The notes below the pieces were generated by a model. The model made no database searches, had not been told where the DNA came from, and was given only the letters and a program-made list of their open reading frames with translations. A DNA stretch of 64,000 nucleotides, from the NCBI GenBank assembly GCA_052067355.1, contig JBQHQH010000002.1:124001-188000 (forward strand), given 5' to 3'. Numbering within the stretch: the first letter of the stretch is position 1; each line of letters starts with the position of its first letter. The translations under genes and the position numbers were made by a program. Positions 1-8,564 of the stretch are shown in pieces. The DNA is from CABMKH01 sp040797625 (lineage in GTDB: Bacteria; Bacillota; Clostridia; Tissierellales; Tissierellaceae).

Positions 1-464
1 AAGTAAAACTCTAATTTTCTAGGCAGCAAACTTGCTAAAACTTTAGATCCATCTAATGGAGGGAAAGGTAATAGATTAAATATCCCTAACATAATATTAT
101 ACCATAGAGTTATAATTAACAATTTATATATCAAACTACTCCTTACTATATTTAAATTTAAAATACATACAACTATCAATGCTATGATAAAATTAGAAAT
201 AGGTCCTGCTAAAGAAACCAATAGTGTATCTCTTTTTCTATTCTTAAAATTTCTAGGATCAATTGGTACAGGCTTGGCCCATCCGAACCTAAAGACAAGC
301 ATAGCTATAAATCCAATAGGGTCTATATGCTTAATTGGATTTAAACTCAATCTTCCAGCATTTTTTGCTGTATTATCCCCAAGTAAATATGCTGCATATC
401 CATGGGCTAATTCATGAAAAATAATTGCAATTAAAAGCCCAGGCAAATTATATATATAATCCAT
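1..464 (-). CDS. Site-2 protease family (M50) membrane metalloprotease, partial
   Basis: Cut by the left window edge; about 154 residues are visible, from the ATG at 464 behind a GAGGAGAG-type ribosome site. The N-terminal membrane segment holds HELAH (the HExxH zinc motif, about residue 17). A later LPFPPLDGSK stretch is the NPDG-like second zinc motif typical of M50 proteases, with LAGPISNF between them. The reading frame is open to base 1. Members cleave transmembrane substrates inside the membrane; this small soluble-domain-free subtype (YwhC/Rv0359-like) has no assigned substrate. In many Firmicutes it sits next to scpA/scpB, so those genes may lie just beyond the edge (inference). Confidence 0.85.
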   Translation of the reverse strand, partial: MDYIYNLPGLLIAIIFHELAHGYAAYLLGDNTAKNAGRLSLNPIKHIDPIGFIAMLVFRFGWAKPVPIDPRNFKNRKRDTLLVSLAGPISNFIIALIVVCILNLNIVRSSLIYKLLIITLWYNIMLGIFNLLPFPPLDGSKVLASLLPRKLEFY

Positions 465-504
465 GATGATCTCTCCTCAAGTAATACTTACTATAACATT
501 ATAC

Positions 505-530
505 AACCTCGACCGGACAATGTCGAGGTT
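505..530 (-). terminator. Hairpin downstream of dacF
   Basis: A perfect 9-bp stem AACCTCGAC/GTCGAGGTT with an 8-base loop sits just after the dacF stop. On the minus strand it lacks a clean U-run, so it may be a weak terminator or an RNA-stabilising hairpin between dacF and the M50 protease gene. Confidence 0.5.
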
Positions 531-541
531 AGTTATTTATA

Positions 542-1690
542 TTACCTATTTAAAAGAAAACCCTTCCATGTTTTTTTGAAGATATTTCCTAAATTAGCCT
601 TATCTACAGAAGTTTTAGCTACTAGATTTACCTTACTTACTTCTTTTCCATCCACTGATACTACTAATTCACCAACTACATCACCTTGATTAATAGGAGC
701 ATTTAAAAATTCTAAGTGATTAATTTTCTTATCAATACCAGTTTTCTTGCCCTTGGGAAGTAGTATGCAACTATCTCGTTCTAACATAATCTCTAAGTTA
801 TCAAGTTTTCCCTTCTCAACTGGAATGCTACCAACTACATCACCTTTTTTTCCTAAAGTAATAGATTCATAGTTGGCAAATCCATAGTCTAATAATCTTT
901 TAGCTTCAGTAAATCTGAGTTTTGAATCCTGAGCTCCCATTACAACAGCAATCAGTTGTAAATCTCCACGTTTAGCTGAAGCTGAAATACAATGCTTTGC
1001 TTCATTAGTAAATCCAGTTTTAATTCCATTAGCTCCATCGTATTCCTTGATTAACCTATTTGTATTTACCATGGTTTGAACACTGGTCTTTGTATTTCCA
1101 ACTGTTAAATCCTCCATATAAATTGAAAGATATTCATGGATCTTCTCATGACTCAATAATTCTCTAGACATAATTGATATATCATATGCAGTAGTATAAT
1201 GATTTTCTACAGGAAGTCCACTAGCATTGACAAAATTAGTATTGTTCATACCAAGTTCTTTACTCCTTTGATTCATAAGCTTGGCAAATGCTTCCTCAGA
1301 CCCTGCAATATGCTCAGCCAAAGCTACTGCGGCATCGTTAGCCGATCTGACCGAAATAGCCTTTATCAGATTATTCACAACCTGAGTCTCTCCAGCATCT
1401 AAATATACCTTTGTACCAATCATCTTAGAAGCATGCTCACTTATAAAGACCTTGTCATCTAGCTTTATCTTTCCAGAGTCTAAAGCCTCCATTGTCAATA
1501 ATAGAGTCATAATCTTAGTAATACTAGCTGGAGCTAATTTCTCATGTTCATTCATAGCATAGATTATATCTCCAGAACTATAATCCATTAAAAGGGCAGA
1601 TTTTGCACTTATATCTATATCTCCATAAACACATATGGAAGTAAAAGATAAGATTACAATTAAAATAATGGATACTATTCTCTTTTTCAA
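542..1690 (-). CDS. dacF: D-alanyl-D-alanine carboxypeptidase (DacF-type PBP5 family)
   Basis: 382 residues with an N-terminal signal peptide (hydrophobic about 5-22). It has the three penicillin-binding motifs in order: SITK (Ser56, nucleophile), SAN (116-118) and KTG (224-226). The beta-rich C-terminal PBP5 domain follows. It trims the terminal D-Ala from peptidoglycan pentapeptides outside the membrane. The gene lies directly after punA-pdp, which matches the drm-pupG-dacF order of Bacillus subtilis, where dacF is a forespore gene. The spoIIA operon that follows dacF in Bacillus is absent here. Symbol assigned from synteny plus family. Confidence 0.92.
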   Translation of the reverse strand: MKKRIVSIILIVILSFTSICVYGDIDISAKSALLMDYSSGDIIYAMNEHEKLAPASITKIMTLLLTMEALDSGKIKLDDKVFISEHASKMIGTKVYLDAGETQVVNNLIKAISVRSANDAAVALAEHIAGSEEAFAKLMNQRSKELGMNNTNFVNASGLPVENHYTTAYDISIMSRELLSHEKIHEYLSIYMEDLTVGNTKTSVQTMVNTNRLIKEYDGANGIKTGFTNEAKHCISASAKRGDLQLIAVVMGAQDSKLRFTEAKRLLDYGFANYESITLGKKGDVVGSIPVEKGKLDNLEIMLERDSCILLPKGKKTGIDKKINHLEFLNAPINQGDVVGELVVSVDGKEVSKVNLVAKTSVDKANLGNIFKKTWKGFLLNR

Positions 1691-1762
1691 TACAATACCT
1701 CCAATACTATATTTACTTTTATAGTATCCAATAAAATCTTTAATATGCTCACTAAAATTTTT

Positions 1763-3070
1763 TTAATCTTTAATCTCTTCTAAAATTAGTTTTTGACTTT
1801 CAGGGTTTTTATCTCCCAGTCTATAGATGTTCAGTATCTCTTCATAAGCTCTTTTTCCCTTATCCATATCATTAGTATGAATATAGGCGAGAGTATCACC
1901 GACTTCCACAAGATCATCTACTTTTTTATTTAATATAAGTCCAGCAGCTAGATCTATTTTAGTATCTAAATTTTCTCTGCCAGCACCTAAAGATAGAGCA
2001 CATCTTCCAATCTCTTCAGCATTAATAGACTTTACATATCCCTTATTTTTACTCTTTACTTCCAATACATATTCTGCTTTTGGAAGTAAATCTACATTCT
2101 CAATCATGGAAGTATCTCCGCCTTGATATTTCACCATATCCAAAAACTTATCATATGCACTACCATTATCTATAGTATTTTCAAGTAAAATTTTACCTTC
2201 ACTCTCTTCTGATACTCGTCCTGCTAGAACTAATAATTTCGAACCTAGAACTATACACAATTCCTGTAGATCAGATGGCCCTCTTCCCTTTAATGTTTCA
2301 ATAGCCTCTTTTACCTCTAAAGAATTTCCAACTGCATTTCCAAGGGGTTGATTCATATTAGTTACAACAGCTATTGTCTTTCGTCCATAATTTTTCCCAA
2401 TATTAACCATTTCCCTTGCCAATTTTTCTGCATCTTCTATACTCTTCATAAAGGCTCCGCTGCCAACTTTTACATCCAATACTATTCCATCTGATTTAAT
2501 AGCCAATTTTTTGCTCATTATACTGCTGGCTATTAAGGATAGATTGTCTACAGTAGCGGTGACATCTCTTAATGCATATAACTTTTTATCAGCAGGAGTT
2601 ATATTAGCCGTTTGACTACAGATGGAAATATTTATTTCGTTTGCAATATCTGTAAACTCTTTTCTACTTAAGTTTACCCTAAATCCACTTATAGATTCCA
2701 ATTTATCTAAAGTCCCACCTGTATGACCTAGACCTCTTCCTGACATCTTGACAAATGGAACATCACATGCTGCCACCATTGGTCCTAATATCAAAGTCGT
2801 ACTATCTCCCACTCCACCTGTAGAATGTTTATCTACTTTTATTCCATTGATCTCTGATAGATCAACTGTCTCACCAGAATCTATAATAGCCTTTGTCAGA
2901 GCCAAAGTTTCATTATCATTCATCTTATTGATAAATATTGCCATCAATAATGCCGATATTTGATAATCTGGAATATTTCCCCTAGCATATTCACTTACAA
3001 AATAATCAATCTCAGTTTCAGAAAGAGAAAAGCCATCTCGTTTTTTCTCTATAATATCGTATATTCTCAT
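1763..3070 (-). CDS. pdp: Pyrimidine-nucleoside phosphorylase
   Basis: About 435 residues. Converts uridine/thymidine plus phosphate to the free base and (deoxy)ribose-1-phosphate in nucleoside salvage. The family signature KHSTGGVGD (phosphate binding) is near residue 80, followed by the glycine-rich SGRGLGHTGGTLDKLE stretch. The size fits the 430-440-residue NP-II family (DeoA/Pdp). The open frame reaches a TTG at 3082, but I favour the ATG at 3070 (MRIYDII) because it matches the family N terminus. It lies 15 bases downstream of punA, so the two nucleoside phosphorylases are probably co-transcribed. Confidence 0.95.
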   Translation of the reverse strand: MRIYDIIEKKRDGFSLSETEIDYFVSEYARGNIPDYQISALLMAIFINKMNDNETLALTKAIIDSGETVDLSEINGIKVDKHSTGGVGDSTTLILGPMVAACDVPFVKMSGRGLGHTGGTLDKLESISGFRVNLSRKEFTDIANEINISICSQTANITPADKKLYALRDVTATVDNLSLIASSIMSKKLAIKSDGIVLDVKVGSGAFMKSIEDAEKLAREMVNIGKNYGRKTIAVVTNMNQPLGNAVGNSLEVKEAIETLKGRGPSDLQELCIVLGSKLLVLAGRVSEESEGKILLENTIDNGSAYDKFLDMVKYQGGDTSMIENVDLLPKAEYVLEVKSKNKGYVKSINAEEIGRCALSLGAGRENLDTKIDLAAGLILNKKVDDLVEVGDTLAYIHTNDMDKGKRAYEEILNIYRLGDKNPESQKLILEEIKD

Positions 3071-3085
3071 ATTGCAACCCAACCT

Positions 3086-3904
3086 TTATATATTATTTAT
3101 TATCTCCAAAACTAAGTTCTCAAAATCCTTCTTCACCATTAGAGAAGTCTTTACTACATCTTCATGATTTAGTGGTTCATCTAATATTCCAGCAGCCATA
3201 TTGGTTATACAAGAAATCCCCAACACATCTGCTCCCTCATGATTGGCAACTATAACTTCTGGTACTGTTGACATTCCTACAGCATCTGCACCTAATATAG
3301 AGGCCAATCTTACCTCTGCTGGAGTTTCATATGTAGGTCCAGTAAACCACATATATACTCCCTCTTTTAAGTTTAAATTTAACTTTTCTCCTGTTCTCTT
3401 TGCAAGTTCAATTAGTTCCCTATTATAGGCCCAAGTCATATCTACAAACCTTGGTCCTTTAGAGTCTAAGTTTCTTCCAATCAAGGGATTATTTCCAGCA
3501 AAGTTGATATGATCTTTAATAATCATCAAATCCCCAGGTTTATATTCCTTATTTACTCCTCCTGCTGCATTAGTCACTATAAGATTTTTAATCCCTAAAC
3601 CAAGCATTACTCTAATTGGAAAAGTAACATCAGAAATAGAATATCCTTCATAGAAGTGAAATCTTCCTTGCATAGCAATTACATTCTTATCCCCTAACTT
3701 TCCTATAACCAATCTTCCTGCATGTCCTTTCACAGTAGAAACAGGAAAATTAGGTATCTCCTTATATGGGATTATCAGAGGATCTTCGATTAATTCTGCA
3801 AGACCACCAAGACCTGATCCCAATACTATACCAATCTCAGGCTTAAATTTTAACCTATGCCCTATATAATCAACACTTTCATCAATCTTTCCAATATAAT
3901 CCAT
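3086..3904 (-). CDS. punA: Purine-nucleoside phosphorylase (trimeric, PNP-I high-molecular-mass type)
   Basis: 272 residues. Phosphorolysis of inosine/guanosine to hypoxanthine/guanine and ribose-1-phosphate. The N-terminal GSGLGGLAE phosphate loop, KGHAGRLVIG, GRFHFYEGY and TNAAGGVN are hallmarks of the homotrimeric mammalian-like PNP class rather than DeoD. The start ATG follows GGAGGTATATAG. It sits between the xerD-like gene and pdp; in B. subtilis the equivalent order is ripX-drm-pupG-dacF, and deoB (drm) is missing here. Confidence 0.95.
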   Translation of the reverse strand: MDYIGKIDESVDYIGHRLKFKPEIGIVLGSGLGGLAELIEDPLIIPYKEIPNFPVSTVKGHAGRLVIGKLGDKNVIAMQGRFHFYEGYSISDVTFPIRVMLGLGIKNLIVTNAAGGVNKEYKPGDLMIIKDHINFAGNNPLIGRNLDSKGPRFVDMTWAYNRELIELAKRTGEKLNLNLKEGVYMWFTGPTYETPAEVRLASILGADAVGMSTVPEVIVANHEGADVLGISCITNMAAGILDEPLNHEDVVKTSLMVKKDFENLVLEIINNI

Positions 3905-3923
3905 CTATATACCTCCATATATT

Positions 3924-4766
3924 TTATATCTCTTCTCTATTAGTTAAATATGTTTCAGTTATTGACAAATCACTATGCCCTAACATCCCTTGAATTTTTT
4001 TAATATCTACTCCTTCCTCTAATTTATGAGCAGCAAAAGAATGTCTAAGAGTATGAGGTGTTATGGTTTTGTCTATATTTGCTTTCTTTGAGTATTGCTT
4101 CAATATCTTCCAAACTCCCTGTCTTGTCAGTCTTTTCCCATATAAATTTATAAACAATGGTTCATCTTCTGAAGTTCCTAACCTATAGTTTCTTATGTAT
4201 CCATATACGCTACCTAATTCTAATTCGTCTAGAGCTATTACCCTTGTATTATCTGTATCTCTTAAGTAAAGCAATCCAGATTCTATATCTATATCCCTAA
4301 CATCTAATTCTAACATCTGAGATACCCTAAGCCCAGTAGCATATATTAACTGAATCATTGCCTTATCCCTAGCTCCCTTAAAACTTAGTGTATTAGGCTG
4401 AGATAATAGCAAGTCCATCTCTTTAGCTGATAGTATATCAGGAATCTTTTTCTCTGTTTTAGACGTTTTCAAATTAAAAGTAGGATCTTCATCTATATAA
4501 TTATTATTCAATAGATATTGGTATAGACATTTTAATGAAGCCAAATTCCGAGAAATAGTGGAATTAGACTTTCCAGCATTCTGTAGATATAATAAATATG
4601 TAATAATAGCAGTTTTATTTGTATCTAAAATTGACGATATTTCTTTGCTCTTTAGATAATCTTTAAATTGTTCTACATCTCTTATATATGCGTCTAATGT
4701 GTTTTTAGAAAATCTCCTATCATCTCTGATATAACGAAGATAATCTTTTATCAAAATTTCAGACAT
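3924..4766 (-). CDS. xerD: XerD-like tyrosine recombinase lacking the canonical beta-hairpin lysine
   Basis: 280 residues: N-terminal SAM-like core-binding domain (1-100) and C-terminal catalytic domain. Visible catalytic residues are Arg147 (ATGLRVS), His238 and Arg241 (HTLRH), His264 (LGHSD) and Tyr273. In XerC/XerD the beta2-beta3 hairpin carries a catalytic Lys (GKGNKER-like). Here the same place reads LRDTDNTRVIAL, with no Lys. Gene order (spoIIM-xerD-pnp) matches the genuine Firmicute xerD/ripX, which resolves chromosome dimers at dif. The loss of Lys means either another acid residue substitutes or strand cleavage is weak. Good start behind AAGGAG. Confidence 0.85.
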   Translation of the reverse strand: MSEILIKDYLRYIRDDRRFSKNTLDAYIRDVEQFKDYLKSKEISSILDTNKTAIITYLLYLQNAGKSNSTISRNLASLKCLYQYLLNNNYIDEDPTFNLKTSKTEKKIPDILSAKEMDLLLSQPNTLSFKGARDKAMIQLIYATGLRVSQMLELDVRDIDIESGLLYLRDTDNTRVIALDELELGSVYGYIRNYRLGTSEDEPLFINLYGKRLTRQGVWKILKQYSKKANIDKTITPHTLRHSFAAHKLEEGVDIKKIQGMLGHSDLSITETYLTNREEI

Positions 4767-4793
4767 TGTATTTCTCCTTTATAAATTGATATC

Positions 4794-5429
4794 CTAGAAA
4801 AATCTCTCTATAGTAAGTCTTAAAATTTTAGGTGATATAACTCCTTCTATTAAGGAACCCGTTATAACTATAAATGCAAATATCCCGGTAATCAATAGGT
4901 ACTCATTTAAATTTATATTTCTTCTCAAAAAAGGCCTATTTATAAATGTCATTTTTATATTGTAGGACATGGACATCGCCACTGCTCCAATACCAATTAA
5001 TCCTCCGATAATGAAAATATTCTGAGGATAAACCCCTATTAGAGAAGATAGAAAACCTCTTACTCCAAAATTATCAACTAAAAATGCAACTGTAAAACCT
5101 ATAAAAGTACCTTTCAAAATGATTAGAATTGGTATCAAAAAAACTCCCAAATTTACTAGACCTAGCATAACAATAATCATCATTAAAAATATATTGTTGA
5201 TTATCGAGGTCTTTAACACCGAAAAATTTGTATATTCTCCTACATATAGATCTTTAAAATATGGATGAGATAGTTTTAAAAAGACCATTCTCGTATTATA
5301 GCCTACCTTCTTAGTGACTATAGGTCCTGATATAATTCCCACTATAAAGACCAATGCTAATATAAAATAAAAAATAAAATAAGCTTGAAAATGTTTCTTT
5401 AATGAATGAAATATTTGTCTATACAACAA
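4794..5429 (-). CDS. spoIIM: Stage II sporulation protein M
   Basis: 211 residues with about five hydrophobic segments (roughly 17-36, 75-105, 110-135, 140-155, 180-200) and the SpoIIM/DUF95 pattern. It is a mother-cell membrane protein of the SpoIIDMP machine that hydrolyses peptidoglycan during forespore engulfment. The start is a TTG at 5429, supported by AAAGGAGG eight bases upstream. A SigE-type promoter lies immediately upstream (5466-5494), as expected for this mother-cell gene. Followed by the xerD-like gene, the classic spoIIM-ripX synteny. Confidence 0.92.
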   Translation of the reverse strand: MLYRQIFHSLKKHFQAYFIFYFILALVFIVGIISGPIVTKKVGYNTRMVFLKLSHPYFKDLYVGEYTNFSVLKTSIINNIFLMMIIVMLGLVNLGVFLIPILIILKGTFIGFTVAFLVDNFGVRGFLSSLIGVYPQNIFIIGGLIGIGAVAMSMSYNIKMTFINRPFLRRNINLNEYLLITGIFAFIVITGSLIEGVISPKILRLTIERFF

Positions 5430-5465
5430 AATTTAATCCTCCTTTGTAAACAAGCCTTTTAAAAA

Positions 5466-5494
5466 ATTCTATGCTAAAAAGAAGGACTTTATGC
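5466..5494 (-). promoter_or_regulatory. Predicted SigE promoter of spoIIM
   Basis: On the minus strand: -35 GCATAAA (consensus KMATATT, 5 of 7), 14-base spacer, -10 CATAGAAT (consensus CATACAHT, 7 of 8). It lies in the short gap between nudF and spoIIM. An identical -10 stands in front of spoIIIAA at 22598. SigE control of spoIIM is known in B. subtilis. Confidence 0.65.
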
Positions 5495-5495
5495 T

Positions 5496-6038
5496 TTATT
5501 TTCTATTTTTAATATAGTTCATAGCAAAGTATATACCTATGATTGTCTTGCTATCTACAATTTCTCCTCTTTCTATCATCTTCATTAGATCGTCAATAGG
5601 AATCTTTACTTTTTCAATAAATTCACCCGGCTCAGGTTCTGCATCTGTTTCCATCAATCCTTCTCCTAAAAAAAGATGAATTCTCTCATTACAATATCCA
5701 GGAGAAGTATAAAATTCCCATAGATATGTTAACTTTGTAGCTTCATATCCTGTCTCTTCCTTTAATTCTCTAATAGCTGTTTCTCTAGGCTCTTCACTTA
5801 ATTCCAACTTACCTGCTGGAATCTCATATAGAAAATTTTCTGCTGCTTTTCTATATTGTTTGACTAAAATTAGAGAATTATCGTCAGTGATAGCTATAAT
5901 ACCTACACCACCTGGATGCTCAACTATCTCTCTCTTAGAGTACTTTTTGTCTGGCAGTTCTACAGTATCCACCCTTAAATTTAAAATCTTTCCCTCATAG
6001 AGTTTATCTGATTTCATGGTCTTTTCTTCATAAACCAT
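5496..6038 (-). CDS. nudF: NUDIX hydrolase, ADP-ribose pyrophosphatase type
   Basis: 180 residues. A complete Nudix box is present (GKLELSEEPRETAIRE continuing LKEETGY, about residues 77-99), with the downstream aromatic/Pro spacing (YTSPGYCNERIHLF) typical of ADP-sugar hydrolases. It hydrolyses ADP-ribose to AMP and ribose-5-phosphate. Start behind AAGGGGGTCAGTAT. It precedes spoIIM but a mother-cell promoter separates the two. Confidence 0.9.
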   Translation of the reverse strand: MVYEEKTMKSDKLYEGKILNLRVDTVELPDKKYSKREIVEHPGGVGIIAITDDNSLILVKQYRKAAENFLYEIPAGKLELSEEPRETAIRELKEETGYEATKLTYLWEFYTSPGYCNERIHLFLGEGLMETDAEPEPGEFIEKVKIPIDDLMKMIERGEIVDSKTIIGIYFAMNYIKNRK

Positions 6039-6120
6039 ATACTGACCCCCTTAAAAATTTAGCTATCCATAAGATTTTAGGATAAATATTATAATATGTA
6101 TTATACCATATTAGCAATAT

Positions 6121-6161
6121 AAAAGTTAACATCCTTCTAAATTAGAACGATGTTAACTTTT
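6121..6161 (-). terminator. Rho-independent terminator of spo0A
   Basis: A 13-bp inverted repeat AAAAGTTAACATC/GATGTTAACTTTT with a 15-base loop, directly after the spo0A stop; a T-rich stretch follows on the minus strand. Confidence 0.8.
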
Positions 6162-6171
6162 ATATATTCTA

Positions 6172-6990
6172 TTATCCTATATTATGCCCTACAGATTGTT
6201 CTTCTAATCTAAGTTTATCAGCTATAAGTGCAATAAATTCAGAATTGGTAGGTTTTCCCTTATTATTATTTATAGTATATCCAAATATCCTGTCAAGTGT
6301 ATCTATCTTTCCTCTATTCCACGCAACTTCAATGGCATGTCTAATAGCTCTCTCTACTCTACTAGGAGTAGTATTAAACTTATTTGCTACAGCTGGATAG
6401 AGTTCCTTTGTTACTGCACCTAAATAATCCATATCATCTATTACTATAGTAATAGCTTCTCTTAAGTATAAATATCCTTTAATATGAGCAGGAACTCCAA
6501 TTTCTTGTATTATCTTTGTTATCTTGGTCTCTAAGTCTCTTTCCCTATTATTAAATTCATCTTCGCTTACACTTATATCTTCCATAGATTCTATCTCATT
6601 TTTATATGATACGTCTATATCTGCTATTTGTCTCAATCTATTTAAAAACACCTTGAAATCAAATGGTTTAACCATGTAATAGTCCGCTCCAAGTTCTATT
6701 GCACTTTTAGTTATCTTATCTTGGCCTACTGCAGATAAAACGATTACCTTTGGCCTATGTTTAAAATCTACTTCATTTAATCTCTCCAATACACCTAATC
6801 CGTCTAGATGTGGCATTATAATGTCCAATATAAGAATATTCGGACTTTCTCTTTTAACTAAATCCAACGCCTCTATGCCATCTTTTGCTATACCTACAAT
6901 TTGAAACTCCTCTTGAACAGAGATAAATTGTGAAACTATTTGGCAAAATTCCCTATTATCATCTGCTATTACTACTTTAATTTTCTCCAT
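6172..6990 (-). CDS. spo0A: Sporulation master response regulator Spo0A
   Basis: 272 residues. N-terminal receiver with acidic pair Asp10/Asp11, phospho-acceptor Asp56 (ILDIIMP) and Lys108 (YMVKPF). A linker follows, then the Spo0A-specific DNA-binding domain (about 150-270) with the conserved recognition helix around SRVERAIRHAIEVAW. Phosphorylated Spo0A activates spoIIA/spoIIE/spoIIG in family members. Located directly after spoIVB, the universal Firmicute arrangement. A SigH-type promoter with an embedded 0A box precedes it (7032-7060), implying positive autoregulation. Confidence 0.97.
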   Translation of the reverse strand: MEKIKVVIADDNREFCQIVSQFISVQEEFQIVGIAKDGIEALDLVKRESPNILILDIIMPHLDGLGVLERLNEVDFKHRPKVIVLSAVGQDKITKSAIELGADYYMVKPFDFKVFLNRLRQIADIDVSYKNEIESMEDISVSEDEFNNRERDLETKITKIIQEIGVPAHIKGYLYLREAITIVIDDMDYLGAVTKELYPAVANKFNTTPSRVERAIRHAIEVAWNRGKIDTLDRIFGYTINNNKGKPTNSEFIALIADKLRLEEQSVGHNIG

Positions 6991-7031
6991 ATAAATCTCC
7001 CCCTGTTAGATTATTTATATCATTTATTAAC

Positions 7032-7060
7032 TAATTCGACATCAAACAGGAAAATCCTTC
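7032..7060 (-). promoter_or_regulatory. SigH promoter with 0A box upstream of spo0A
   Basis: Minus strand: GAAGGATTT (perfect RnAGGAwWW), 11-base spacer, GTCGAATTA (perfect RnnGAATww). The bases TGTCGAA at 7035-7041 are at the same time a perfect Spo0A box overlapping the -10. Same architecture as the element before the pilus operon at 36000. Confidence 0.8.
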
Positions 7061-7092
7061 TTTTAAGTTGGATTTTTTTGATTTTTTTAAAA

Positions 7093-7122
7093 AAGAAGAT
7101 AAGTCTTAAAACTTATCTTCTT
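7093..7122 (-). terminator. Terminator overlapping the end of spoIVB
   Basis: 12-bp stem AAGAAGATAAGT/ACTTATCTTCTT; one arm encodes the last SpoIVB codons and the hairpin is followed on the minus strand by a T6 run. It separates spoIVB from spo0A. Confidence 0.85.
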
Positions 7123-8386
7123 GATCTAACATCCATTCTATATATAATCCATATCCTTTAGTAGGATCATTGACAAATACATGAGTTACTGCACCTACAA
7201 GTTTTCCATCTTGAATTATAGGACTGCCACTCATTCCCTGAACAATACCACCAGTTTTATCTAATAGTTTAGGATCTGTAATCTTTATTACTATGCTTTT
7301 TTGACTTTCTTTATCTTGGACTTCTGTCTTTAAAATTTCTATGTCGAACTTTTCTACTACATTACTATCTAGGGTAGACAATATATAAGCTTCTCCTTCT
7401 TTCACTTCTTCTTTAAAAGCGATAGATATTGGTTCTGCATTATTGTCTTTCCAAAATTCTTTCCTTACATCTCCATATATTCCAAATTCATTATTCGTCC
7501 TTATATCTCCTAATATTTCATCTGTCTTATAAAATACTCCCTTTATTTCACCAGGAATACCTTTTTTTCCCTGTTGAATATCAGCCACTTTTGCATTCAT
7601 TATTAATCCATTTTCTACAGTCAATAGCTCTCCAGTATCTATATCTGTAATTCCATGACCTAAAGCTGCAAATTTCGAATTTTTAGGATTATAATAGGTC
7701 AGTGTGCCAATTCCAGTAGTCTTATCTCTCACCCATATTCCCAACCTATAGGAATTATCTTGCAAAGATTTGACTGGAACTGCAAATGTCTTAAATTCTC
7801 CTTTATTTCTCAATATAGTAATCTCTACTTTTCTATCCTTGCTATTATTTAATATCTCTACTACTTGTTCAGCATTGAGAATTTTTTGATTATCAATTTC
7901 TACAATACTATCTCCAACTTTTAATCCTGCCTCTTTCGCAGGACTAGTTCTCTTACCATGGGAGTCTATTACATCAGTGACAGCTACTACTAATACACCT
8001 TTAGTATTGAGCCTTACCCCAATAGCATTGCCGCCGGGAATTAACTCTGGTCTATCTACAACATTAACATTATAATTTTTTACTGGTATTAAACCTAGGA
8101 TCTTTAGTTTCAGTTGAGTTTCTCCTATATCAACACCATTTAAATTATAAGACTTTTTTAAATAGCTTTGACTTTCATTAAAAATAGTTTGAACCACATC
8201 TTCTTCCTCTTCATAATCTAGAGAAAAAGGAAAAGATATATCTAAATTTCTATTTTCACCTTTTATAATCTTAAAATTTGAAGAATAAAATAAAATTTGA
8301 TTGAATCGTAAAGAATAAATTAAAGTCACAAATACTATTAATATTAAAAAGATACTGATTTTCCTATTTAATTTTAATTTATCCAA
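7106..8386 (-). CDS. spoIVB: SpoIVB peptidase (forespore signalling serine protease)
   Basis: 426 residues: N-terminal membrane anchor (about 9-27), PDZ domain (about 110-205) and S55 peptidase domain with His244 (ALGHG) and the serine motif GMSGSPI near 386. In Bacillus the forespore-made protein is secreted into the intermembrane space and cleaves SpoIVFA, triggering pro-SigK processing; a sigK gene is also in this window. Start is a TTG at 8386 behind GGGAG. A weak SigG-like element (GAATA, 18 bases, TAAATTA) lies upstream but is only suggestive. Confidence 0.95.
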   Translation of the reverse strand: MDKLKLNRKISIFLILIVFVTLIYSLRFNQILFYSSNFKIIKGENRNLDISFPFSLDYEEEEDVVQTIFNESQSYLKKSYNLNGVDIGETQLKLKILGLIPVKNYNVNVVDRPELIPGGNAIGVRLNTKGVLVVAVTDVIDSHGKRTSPAKEAGLKVGDSIVEIDNQKILNAEQVVEILNNSKDRKVEITILRNKGEFKTFAVPVKSLQDNSYRLGIWVRDKTTGIGTLTYYNPKNSKFAALGHGITDIDTGELLTVENGLIMNAKVADIQQGKKGIPGEIKGVFYKTDEILGDIRTNNEFGIYGDVRKEFWKDNNAEPISIAFKEEVKEGEAYILSTLDSNVVEKFDIEILKTEVQDKESQKSIVIKITDPKLLDKTGGIVQGMSGSPIIQDGKLVGAVTHVFVNDPTKGYGLYIEWMLDQEDKF

Positions 8387-8523
8387 TTAATCACACTCCC
8401 TTTATTTTTAAAACTCACCTCCTAAAAACTTTTTATTTACACATATAATTTAGCCTTTTTTCAAAAGAATTATTCTGCTAAAAAAATAATTAAAATGTCA
8501 TTAATATAAGGAATGTAAAAAAA

Positions 8524-8558
8524 ATAGAACATCTTGAATATATTATAAGATGTTCTAT
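8524..8558 (-). terminator. Terminator of the nusB-to-recN operon
   Basis: 12-bp stem ATAGAACATCTT/AAGATGTTCTAT followed on the minus strand by a T8 run, immediately after the recN stop. Confidence 0.9.
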
Positions 8559-8564
8559 CTTTTA

